From the NCBI RefSeq assembly GCF_907164915.1, contig NC_061862.1:63986228-64050227 (forward strand): a stretch of 64,000 bases of DNA. Reading direction: 5' to 3'. Shown piece by piece: positions 26,230-37,657 of this stretch. Numbering within the stretch: the first letter of the stretch is position 1; the number at the start of each line of letters is the position of its first letter. Made by a program: the position numbers and the translations under genes. Source of the DNA: Impatiens glandulifera. Taxonomy: Eukaryota > Streptophyta > Magnoliopsida > Ericales > Balsaminaceae. The notes under the pieces were generated by a model, which was given only the letters and a program-made list of their open reading frames with translations, had not been told where the DNA came from and did not search any database.

Positions 26230-28110
26230 GTTTTAAAATTGAGCATAGCTATACAAAGTTACTTGAATCTTCTTGTATCTTTAGTTTTGCTGTGCCAAAT
26301 GCGGCTGATGAACAAGTATAAGCAAGCCATAGCCTTACCTATCTCCAGAATCCATAGTTTCCTTCCTTCTTCCCAAGAACAAGTATCTTAATTTCTCATC
26401 ACCCGAGCAAGTAAGTAAGCTTCGTCACTATAATCTTCCTTCCCCCCGTTGTCTCTCTCTTAACCGTTTTGTGCTAGGGAAATGGAGAGCTTTTGGTGGT
26501 CGTTGGTGGCGGAGCCGCCGGAATATTTGGAGCAATTAAGGCTAAATCATTAGCCCCTAATCTGAACGTGACTGTTATTGAGAAAGGAAAACCCTTGTCC
26601 AAGGTATCATTTTTATAAGTATTTAGCTAAGATGACAGCCGTATTATAAATAATTTTTTTTAACTGGCGTGGGAATTCTCGTACTAGGTTAAAATTTCAG
26701 GTGGGGGTCGATGCAATGTAACAAATGGGCATTGTTTTGATAACTGGGTAAGTGAGATAAGTCGTGATTTTTTGGAGTTTAAGGGTATTTATTAGTCATT
26801 TCATTCCAGTTTGAAAGATCTGAGAAATTTTGTAGGCTTTGGCACAACATTATCCTAGGGGTAACAAAATAATTCAGAGGGCTTTTCTTCAAATTGCATG
26901 GTCCAAAAGATACCATGTCCTGGTTCTCTGACCATGGAGTGGAGCTCAAGGTTTTGATTTTAACTTAATTATCTTTTGTCTTTGTTCAACTTCAATCAAT
27001 CTATTCTCTCATGTGGTGGAAACACTTTTTGAAACTGAATCTGGGTCTGAGTTTAAATTTGAATTTGGCCGAGAAATCGTTACTACATTTATGAATACAT
27101 GTGTAATTAAGTTTTGTCGCAGAATATTATCTTTATCTCAACTAAATCAACATTTGAATTAGATAATTGTCAATTGACAAAAATAAGTGATTATAAGGAC
27201 ATTGTTTGATGTTTCTTGTCCAAATTCAGCTCCAAAAAGTATTTCCAAATGGGCCAGTACTAACATTTTGGATTGTGGTGATCTAATTGTTTGCCTAAGC
27301 TATCTATAACATGCATCCTCACAAACTCAGTGGATCCAGTACTAATGAGTTATAGTTATCTTCAATACTTTCTAGGGCTCGAGTAATGGTAATCCAGTTG
27401 TTTGTTCATATTTCTGGAGATAATTATCAAAATACTGTTTTGCCTTATTAGACTGAAGATGATGAAGGGTATTTCCAGTCAGTAACAGTTCATATTGATC
27501 AGTAGTGGGTTGCCTTCTTACTGAAGCAGAGAATAAAAAAGGTAAATTCTAGTTTATCAAATTACCTCAATAGTTTTGGTTGTTGAAACTATATTTGAAT
27601 TTGCCCTATACCCTTTGTGTATAATTAAGGCCTGATATAGACTCGAACCAGTTTCATTGCAGACTGGTAGATCTGTTACATCAGTCTCAACCGCTTCTGG
27701 TGGGAAATTCCTTGTGAAGATTGAGAAGCGAACTGCTGATCTTGTGAAATATATTGAGGCTGATTATGTATTAATAGCCAGTGGGAGTTCCAAGCAGGTT
27801 TCCTTTTTTTCTTTAGTTGTTCAACTTTTTTGGAAAATCAGTTCAAATTTTGAAATGCATCTAGTTGTCCTGCTGCAGGGGTATGATCTAGCTATCCAAC
27901 TTGATCATTCTATTGTAGAACTTGTACCGAGCCTATTCAGTTTCAAGATTGATGATGCCAAACTTGCAGCTTTGGCTGGGGTATTACTTGTTTTTCTCTT
28001 TCTTTCTTAAACGAATAATCACAAAACTGCATTAGAAAATTCGTTGTGAGCTTAGTGTAGTTTTATTGCAAAACTTTAATGTTATTGGAACATGTATTAG
28101 TATAGAATAT
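26230..28110 (+). pseudogene. FAD/NAD(P)-binding oxidoreductase, copy B, 5' fragment in palindrome spacer
   Basis: Contains exons 1-7 only. The start codon at 26299 and exon 1 are intact (MRLMNNYKQ in C; here N-K-Y). Exon 2 carries VVVGGGAAG but has an extra base before its end relative to copies C and D. Exon 5 has the 1-nt loss and downstream stop shared with A and D. Exon 6 (from 27661) and exon 7 (to about 27980, I-D-D-A-K-L-A-A-L-A-G) read open. Homology stops abruptly near 28110, in intron 7, 210 bp before the right arm begins. The 5' flank has the same duplicated ~65 bp unit as copy D. B is therefore a truncated relative of D, not a functional gene. Confidence 0.85.
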
Positions 28111-28320
28111 AGAAGAACTAGTATACCGATGGCCATTCAAGAAGTTGATTAATGAAAATACTTTGTTCAAGAAATAAAAGAAATTAGTGATATCTGAGCA
28201 CTTGATGCAATAATAGATTAATGTTAAGTCATAAAATACATATATTGTGTAATGAAAAGAACTGCCATAGCGAGCTTATAAAACATATATACCATGATGT
28301 GATCTAGATTAAACATATTT

Positions 28321-31160
28321 ATAAAAAAAAAATATATTGTAATTTATGTAATATCATTAAAATTAATCTAGATGAATTAAATAGCTAGCATCTAATTGAA
28401 AGGTATAATAGGGTTATACACTTAGTTATTATATTTAACAATTTTTGTAAATAAGTCAAAAACCAGTTTTTTTTTTTTTAAATTTATTATAAAGCTTCAA
28501 ATTTATTTAGTTAAAAGACAAGTTAGTCTGACATTTGGATTTTGGTGAAAATTTTATGCAGTTAAATATTAAAATTTCCTTGTTACATTGTTGTTTGAGT
28601 TTTAATAAATTTTTTTGGTGTTAATACTGAAATTGGGATCAATTTCATGTTTGATCAGGTTATTATTTTTTTTCTTAAGGGAACTTCTATTTTGCTCAAC
28701 ATTTTAAAGATGTTTTCAATTTTCTTGTTATTGATAAGTTTGTTCCTCTTTTTATCGGTTTTTTTAGCCGACTCTGTTAATAACGGAAAATGTATGTTTT
28801 TTCAACAAACAAAAATGGTTTTAATAGTTTTCAAAACAAAATAAAAATTTGTGTAAATATTTTGTGAAGATTAAATCATATCTTACTATTTAATAATTCA
28901 AAATTAATTCTTAGTTGAAATGTACATCCTCTAAATAACTCATTCACATTTATTACAATTGAAATGAAATTTTAAACTAAGTTAATTTTTAAATCTTAAA
29001 GTTAATAATATATGAGAGTATTGATATTTTCATAATAATTCTTAGTTGAGAGTTCGTTTGTTAATTGTTTTTTTCTTTTTTTACCTAAGATCCACATTTC
29101 TATTATATTTATTTTCAACTATTAAATTATTTAATTTATCAAGTAAAATAAACTATTTTACATTTATAATATTTAAATTTTAAATATAAAAATATTCATA
29201 ATAATTCTACTAATTAAAAAAATCAAATAATTAATTTTTTTAATCAAACAAAATTTTAAATAAAAAGTCATTAAAATCGTTAAATTAACCAAAATTAAAA
29301 TTTTCCAATAGATTCAATTAACCCTAGTACTTTAGTACATGTATATAGTACAAATAAATTGGTCTTTGCTTTTAGTCATTGATATTTCTGGTCTCCTCTC
29401 TTTCATAGTCTATTTTACTTAATTTGAAATTAATTAATAGTCATTTATTATCCCAAATTTTCAATCTTAATTATTTATACGGTGACAAATTTATTCTCCA
29501 TTTCTAAGTTGATATATTAAGTTATTTTGATCTTTTAGACCTAAAATAAACAAAAACTCAACTTGAGAATTCAAAATGTTCATGAAAGGTACTTGACAAT
29601 ATGTCTTATGTTGAAAAATAATTTGGGGGATTATTAAAAAAATGGGTGTCGGGTACTTAACGGGTCGGAACTTGTCAAATTCGGGTCACTCATATACCCG
29701 CTTTTTCAGGGCAGAATCGGATCCGGATTTGGGTCGGCACCCGAAATCCGAATATTTGTTATGCCTATATATATTAGCTTCATCTTAATTTGTGTATGAA
29801 ATTGCTTAAAATAAATTATTTTTATAAGGTAAAAATAATATTTTAAAATGTAAAAGTAAATATTAAATTATTAATTTGATAAAATAAAATTAAACAGATT
29901 AAAAAATCTGAATTTACTAGGTTATATCATATATGCCAAAAAAATTCTCTCAAACGGATATATTGTAAGTAAGTTCATCATAACCCTTTTTTTTTAAAAT
30001 TTTTTCAAAAAATGTGACTTATTCTTTTCAAAAATAACTTTGAATAAGGGGATATATGGGATTGGGTGAGATAGGAAATTATGACACTTTATTACTTTTA
30101 TCATTTCACAAGAACTTGTTTGATATTAATTGGTTATTTAATATAAATATATTATTAATTTGATTCAAATAATATAAAAAAATAAACAATTTTTTTTCAT
30201 TTAAACAAGATTTTAATTTAAATTTTTATATAATAATTCTAAGAGTAATTTGATTTGTGTCTTTTTAAAAAAATTTATTCAAAATACAACCATCTCATTA
30301 TATTTTTTTTAACTTGTCAAATAACCACTTGATTTATCAACTAAAATATTTTTATTTTATTTTTATAAAATTTAAATTTTAAATACAAAAATATTATAAT
30401 AATTCAACTAAATAAAAACATAAATAATCTACTTTCTTTCTTTTTTTATGATATTTGATTTTTACAAAAATCCAATAGAAAAATTACCCAAATAAACAAC
30501 ATCAAACAAGCATTAAGAAGAAGGTATAAAAGAAATAAATATAAAAAAGGTTGTTGTAATTGTGATAATTATTTTAACACATTAAAATCAATCCTTCGTC
30601 AAGATGGTTCTCTCTTTTCCTTTAATGTACTTTAAAAAAGATCTAATAGGGTGATATCTAGTTATCTTTAATTATATGCATATATTTCATGTATTGTATT
30701 AATTTGCTTAACTTTTTTTTTATTTTTATTTTATTTTAATAGTTATTATGTTTTGATTGCATCTTAAACAAGTATCACATATCAATCATGTCATTTACAT
30801 TTATATTCGAAATATAAAAATTTTTAATTTATGATTTTATGTTTGATTTTGTTGATTTTAATATTTTTGTCTTTATCTTTTTCCTGAGATTTATAGATTT
30901 TAATATAATCAATTTAAAATTTTTATTTAATTGAGAATTGACATTAATTAGTTAGTAAAAATAGTAAAGTTATATAATATATTTTTTAAAATAAATGTGT
31001 GAACTAAATAATAATAATTACACAAAATATTATAAGAGAATATATATTTACTAAAATAAATATTATTTAATAAAGTTATATTTTAAGAGTTTAATTTATA
31101 AAATAAAAGTTTATGTATAAAAAAAGGAAAGAAAATTAGAAACATACAGGTGGGTTTTGT
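28321..31160. other. AT-rich inner part of right arm
   Basis: Mirror of 22330-25166; no gene seen. A C/G-rich island at 29640-29760 matches its mirror. The 65-codon hydrophobic open frame at 28647-28844 has no recognisable features and is not called. Confidence 0.6.
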
Positions 31161-31540
31161 TTGGTAAAAGGAGAATAGAGAGAGATAAAGTGTAAACTTG
31201 TCTATTGCAATTGGGATCTTGCTTGTTGCGGGTTGAAGAAGTAAGCCGTCGACGATCACCGTCCGTCAACCTTAGTCTGTCTGTCTGTCCTCAATTCTCC
31301 CTCGGCGGCGGCACTCTTCCTCCGACAAACAAAAAAGACAGTGATCTACAGACAGACAGTCTTCCACCACCGTCCGACGGTCATCAACCTCCCTCAGTCG
31401 ACTGTCTCGACTCAAATCTCCCTCGGCGGCCGGCACTCTTCCTCTCGACAGACACAAATTAAAGACCGTCTACAACCGATTCCCCCACCGTACGTACGTA
31501 CGTACGTAGATCCTGGTACACCCAATTCCAAATTAATCCC
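31160..31540 (+). other. GC-rich CGGCGG/GTCTGTCTGTC block (right arm)
   Basis: Two imperfect copies of a unit with CTCCCTCGGCGG followed by CACTCTTCCTC lie near 31297 and 31418. They are separated by GACAGACAGTC and flanked by a (CGTA)n run at 31490-31507. Open frames on both strands overlap, so coding potential is doubtful. Confidence 0.5.
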
Positions 31541-34500
31541 AATTTGTTATAATATATAGATACAAAACTGCATTTTGTATCTAATTGTTTAATTAGCTAG
31601 TTATTTTTCAAAGAATTTGTTATAGTATTACTTTCAAATTTCTCTGCCCGACAGACTGTATCATGTATGTTTGGTAATTAGTTTAATTAACTAGCTAGGT
31701 TAGGTTAGGTTAGTTTAGGTTAACTTAATCTTGTTTGTTCCATTGAGTTTTATTTTTCTCATTTGAATGCAAATAATCATGTGTGTATGCTAACAAATTT
31801 TTTTTTTTTTATTGTATATAAAAACTAGATTTAAAATTTGGAAATGAGTTGTTCTCCTTGCTTGCTGTTTCTTTCTATTTCAAGCTGATAACTCAAAATT
31901 TTATTTTGAGCCTGTTTAGGTGAAAGGCTAGAAGGGCTAGTTAGTTAAGAGAAGGGCTAGCTAGTTAAGAGGATGATGGTAACGGGATGAGAGAGAATTG
32001 AAAGATTAAGGCTTGATTGTTTTCTATCAACATTATTTTGAGGTAATTTTCTATCTAACATCTCCTAAATAATTTTTGGATATATATACATAATGATTGG
32101 AATTAATTTTTTAATGGAATACAAAAAATTCTAATACAAGAAGGAAATTTTTAGGATGATTCTTTAGTTATTTCCGAATTTTTTATGTACTGACTTAAAT
32201 TTTCGGACACATAATTACAGGTTTAAATCATTTCTTACCCCGGGATCGTTTATAGGTTTTCGGTCCATATCTGCCACTTACGCTACTGGTATTTTTGCTA
32301 AACCTAAATGAACATTTTACTTATTTACTAAATGTCTTAGTCTAGATGCATGCATGTTAGGATCAGAAATAACATGTCTCCTTTAGATCTTAGGCTGGAC
32401 ATAGATATAGAAACCAGATTAGGTTATTGATTTAAATAAAATAAAATATGTGTAACTCGTCATAATTACAATCAAAAGGTCAAATTTGTTTCGTAAAAGA
32501 GACTTCCTATTTCGACGGGCATTTGAGACATAGCGTTTAACTAAACTCAGTCAATATCTTAATTTTTAGATTTTCAGTAATTAATACTCAAACCTAACTT
32601 CAACTAATTATTATATTATTAAAGAGATAAGAAGTATTAAAAATAAAGATAAAAAAGTAACCCTTCATGCAATAACTAAGATCATGATTTTTATTTTGTA
32701 TATATAAATAATCTAACCAAACAAAGTCTTAACTTTTTTTAGAATTCATAGTTTTACCAAACGCATCTTTAACCATTGATTGGTCAAAGTTGATTTGGAC
32801 GCCTCTAATTAATGAAAAGAACACTAAATTTGCTGTATATTTATAGAATAAATATTTTAAAAGAGCATTTTTAAATAGTTTTAACCACTTATCATTCATA
32901 TGTAATATATATTTCTAAACGGATCATATATTTGTGTTTGATATAAATATTTATCTTCGATCACAAAATTAAGTAAAAATTATTTGAAAACAAAATCCGA
33001 CATCTTTGTCAAAAGTAAATTTGCTAGTTTGATATATATAAAAATAGTATAACAACTAAAAAAACAAATCTTAAAAAAATGTGAAATTTCTTTTTTGTTT
33101 ATAATATTTTATTACACTAATGACTTTAAGCATTCAACCACCTTAAATTCATTATACATTTTACACTACATTTACAAATATGCAAACAAACAAAATAATG
33201 AAAATAATAAAAATTAGGTTTTAATAAACTACTTATCATTCATATGTAATATATATTTCTAAATGGATCATATATGATTTGTTTTTGATATAAATATTTG
33301 TCTTCGATCACAAATTAAGTCAAAATTATTATAAAACAAAATCCGACATCTTTGACAAAAGTAAAATTGTTATATTTTGATATATATATAAATAGTATAA
33401 AACTTAAAAAAAAAAAAAAAAAACCTAAAAACCTAAAAAAAATGTGAGATTTATTTTTTGTTTATAATATTTTATTACATTAATGACTTTGAGCATTCAA
33501 CCACCTTAGATTCATTTTACATTTTACACTACATTTACAAATATGCAAACAAAAAAAAAAAATTTAAAATTAGGTTTTAATAGTCAAATTAGAAGAAAAA
33601 TGAAATAAATTATGATAATTGTATCCCACATGTTTAAAATTTTGGTACTTATTTTTTATTAATGTATAATTACTGTAAGGTCGTTTTGAACGAAGACACG
33701 ACTCAATTATAAGAATAATAAAATTAATAAAAAATTAATTTTTTTTTTTTATCTAATTTCAATTAATTTTTTTATTTTGAATGTTTGCTCAAACTTTATA
33801 ACTATAATGTGATAAAATTATAACAAGAATAGATTGAGATTTGTTATACATTTATTCTCAATAAAATCCATACATTACCTTAAGCATCAATACATATATG
33901 TAGGCTTAGATCTAAATTTTATTTATATATCATGGGTTAAAATAGCGACATTTATTATTATATTAATTTTTTAATATTTAACTAATTTAATGGTTAATAT
34001 ACTATATACAATTTAAAATACTATTATAACAATTATAACAATATGCTATATTTTTTTATTTTTATTTTTGTATTATCATATTATTACATAGCTAAGAATA
34101 TTTACAAATAATTAAAGATAAACTTGTCATGGAATAATGTATAGAATCATGACCAACTTGACTTCATTCATCTCGACATTGTTTTATGCTTAATAATATT
34201 AATATTGATATTTTACGTTATTGATTATGTTTAATTTATTAATTATAAAATTAAATTGAACCAAACAATTAATCAAATTCATTAAAATTTAGTGAATAAA
34301 ATAATCAAATTGAAACGATTAACATTTTAGACTAGATTATATGTTAGTTGATTGTAATTGTAATTAATTAATGGTAGCAAATATTGGTTAAGAAAATAAT
34401 AAATAAAAAAAAAAAAAGTTTATTTTGTAGAGAATCCGTAGCCATATTCATGTGTAGCTAGGTAAGGGACCACTGAAAAATAAAGTTGAAATTTAACCTT

Positions 34501-35340
34501 TTTTTCCAAATGAAGAATGTAATATTTGAAAAGGATGATTGAATTGTTTTTCCTCAAATACAAGGAAATTTGGGAAATGACAAATTTCTCACAACCACTT
34601 AACCATATTTTACAACCACTTAACCATATTTAAGACCTAGTTTGATATGTTTTTTAATTTTATTATTATTTTTACTTATTAAATTATTCATTTTGTTTAA
34701 CAAAATATTAAAATATTCTTCTTTTATTTAATTTTTTAATAATAAAAAAATTATAATAATTCGAATTAGAAAATCAATCTAAAATTAAAAGACTTATTAG
34801 TCTCTCTTTTTCTTCATTCATTGAGCTTGATTTGTTCTTAAACCAAACTTAACTTCAACTCCACACACAAGTTTGTTTTCAAAGGATGCATTGAATTAAT
34901 TAAAATTCTTTTTTTTTAATAAAATAATTAGTAAGGCTAAATTAATTACTATATTATTAAAGATAAAAATACCACTTCATGATATAACTAAGACTATAAA
35001 TTTTTATTTTGTCCATATAATTAAATAATGTTTAACTTTTTTTTATTAATATTACAAAATTTCTAAAGGGCATACAAAAATTTATATTTGTGCATAAATT
35101 GATAAATAATATTAAAAATAACAAAAATGCTTATATATATATCTACCATTATTATTATTATTTTTTTTTTGTTCAATCCATTCATTCAACCAACACATAA
35201 CACATAGACATATATGTCTTCATTAAATTCCTATTCCTCCTCTATGTGTGTCAGAGAGAAAGAAAGAGACATACACATAGGCTAGATTATTATTATTATT
35301 ATTTTAAACCTTAAACAAACAACACCTTTCCAACATATGG
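31541..35340. other. AT-rich non-coding DNA of the right arm
   Basis: Mirror of 18150-21940. It contains the second copy of the ~350 bp tandem duplication (about 32880-33580). No gene seen. Confidence 0.6.
32880..33580. repeat. Tandem duplication, two ~350 bp units (right arm)
   Basis: Mirror of 19908-20607, with the same two diverged units in reverse orientation. Confidence 0.85.
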
Positions 35341-35483
35341 GATCCTATGTGTTGTTCTAGATAGCTAGCTAGTTGGAAAGATCGATCTGCTGCTCTGCTG
35401 CTCGAGAGTCGAGAACGTCGGAGTCGAGATAAGCACCAGTTCGTAATTCATCCTTCCTTCCTTTACACTGATCATTTCACCAC

Positions 35484-35940
35484 GGCAGCTAGCTAGCTAG
35501 TCAGTCCTGCGGGACAGTTTACTTACCCAGCTCTCTCTCTCTTCTGAAAGCTTTCACCTGAGATATTAGAGATCGAAAGATAAGCGGTGGCCCTTTCAGA
35601 AATAGCTAGCTAGCTAGGTTATGATTGATCCTCCGTTCTTTCCAGCAGCTAGCTAGCTTCGATCAAGGAGGAGGACGACTGAACCACCACTTGTAATTGA
35701 TTGATCCTCCGTTCTTTCCAGCAGCTAGCTAGCTAGCTTCGATCAAGGAGGAGGAAGAGAATCACTTCAAGATGAGCCTACAGGAGTGCCAATCAACCGA
35801 CTAGCTAGCTAGCCAGTCCTTCGGGACAGTTTAATTACGTACCCAGCTAACTAACTCTCTTCTGAAAGCTTTCACCTGAGATATTAGAGATCGATCGATC
35901 GAAGAAAAGTGGTGACCCTTTCAGAAATAGCTAGCTAGGT
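35484..35940 (+). other. Hairpin-rich A-B-B-A block upstream of NPF (right arm)
   Basis: Module A occurs at 35484-35617 and 35799-35940, module B at about 35624-35675 and 35701-35754. Each A starts with GTCC-loop-GGAC (35504-35515, loop TGCG; 35816-35827, loop TTCG). Both loops fit the stable cUNCGg tetraloop in the NPF sense direction. Each A then has TTCTGAAAG pairing with CTTTCAGAA about 50 nt later, with CACC/GGTG pairing inside. Each B pairs TTGATC with GATCAA. The block lies between a TATA-like run near 35130 and a possible donor at AG|GTATATATAG (36009). A possible acceptor at TGTGCAG (near 37604) would make it part of a spliced 5' leader for NPF. That leader model is inference. Confidence 0.55.
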
Positions 35941-36009
35941 TCAAATTCTCTGTCTGTCGTCGCGGCCGGCAATGCTTTGAGATGAAGTTCACCACCACAC
36001 AGATGGAAG

Positions 36010-37657
36010 GTATATATAGACTGATCGAAATGAGGTTTTCTCTCATACATCATCGTTAGTTAATTAATTAGATAATTGCTGATCGATTAATGTTTGGAAG
36101 ACATCATGAATAATATTGTCTAATCACGTCAGTCTGATAACAGGAGTACTCTAAATTAATTTCCTTGATCGATCGATCGATTGATTGGATTTCATATCAT
36201 ACCGACCTGCAGTACTGTACTGTAGCAGCCAGCCAAGCCAAGCCAAAGGTTCGGTGGTTAGTTAGGTACGTACGATAAGATTGTTTTCTAGGTTCAGATT
36301 CTGCAGCATCGGAGCACATTAATAATAAACCCTTGCCGCTATTTTAGCTAGCTAGGTCCTATATTTTATTTTGTTTTATTTTATTTAAGAGAGTAATTAG
36401 AGAGAGATTAAAGGATTTTCGGGGTATCCTTTGCTGCATAATTAAAACATACTAGACTCACCATTAAAAAAATAATATATTCATTTAACTCTTTGACCCT
36501 AATAATACTAATACTAAGAACCTTAATTTGTCACTATAATTAATTGAAGGTTAAAAGGGAAGTTTTTCCTCTTCAAAATTTGTATTAAGTTTTTGTGTTT
36601 TTTATTTGTCATTTTATTAATATTTTTAGTGTTATAATCCTACACATTAATCGTTATACTCTTTATGATGTTCCCAATATAATTTTTTTAATATATGATA
36701 TATATATATATATAATATACATGTTAATTTTGAAATTAAACCTTTTAATGTAAAAATAAAGGAGATTTAGAAAAAAACAATATTGTATATATTTCTTTAA
36801 GCCAATAATTGATAATCATACATTATCTGAGCCCTCAAAACAAATAGAATTATTTCGAATTAGAATTTATAAGAATCTACCTCTAAAATCTCAAAGAAGT
36901 GTGTTTTATAAATTAGCCTCGAACGAAATCCTGGATTACATGTTTTTATGTGGCGACATCTTATTAATCATCTTTATGAAATTGGACGAATTTAAATTTA
37001 AATAAGACCATTGTCGGAGTATCCGGCCTGAATCAGAAAAACAACAACAACAACAACGTTGATTTCAATACTCAACTTTTATTATTGTATTATATTAGTT
37101 TCGTATGAATTGAATTTCTTTTAATCAGGGTAGATTTTATATATATCCTAGTTCCGCACTTGTTCTTGTTCTGCATGCTAGCTAGCTAGCTAGCTAGCTG
37201 TTTATACTTTTGGCATGCATGTAATCTCTCTAGCTACGGTTAAATTCCATGTAATCAGCTGCAAGCTGCTATTGTTTGTTGTGCATGATTAGTGACATAT
37301 ATAGTTTTAATGGACATTTTAATTAACCTAGCTAGCTAGAGTGGTGTACGTAATTAATATCTGAATTTAAAACAACTATTCCATGTAATATTGTCCTATA
37401 TTGTTTCCCTTGAAACTAGCTAGGTCGGAATGAATACATTAATTAATTAATTAATTAATTTGAAAAGAAACCTCTCATTCATTTATAATCGTATTAATGT
37501 GACATAATTAATTAATAAATTAACCCTTACACTAGCTAGTTAGTTAGCTTAATTACATTAATTAATTATATACAATAATTGTTTAATTAATTGTGCATGT
37601 GCAGGTACGTATCACCATCTCATCGGATCCTAGCTACTTATACTACTCCTTACTACT
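36010..37657 (+). other. Putative 5' leader intron / promoter region of right-arm NPF
   Basis: No coding frame. It begins with a donor-like sequence at 36010 and ends with a pyrimidine-poor but acceptor-like CATGTGCAG near 37604, about 53 bp before the NPF start codon. It contains (CTAG)n, (TTAA)n and (GTT)n-type repeats mirrored in the left arm at 15828-17480. Confidence 0.35.

Noticed and set aside
28647..28844. 65-codon hydrophobic frame (mirror 24645-24842)
   Set aside because: T-rich DNA gives leucine/phenylalanine runs by chance; no promoter, splice context or homology was recognised.
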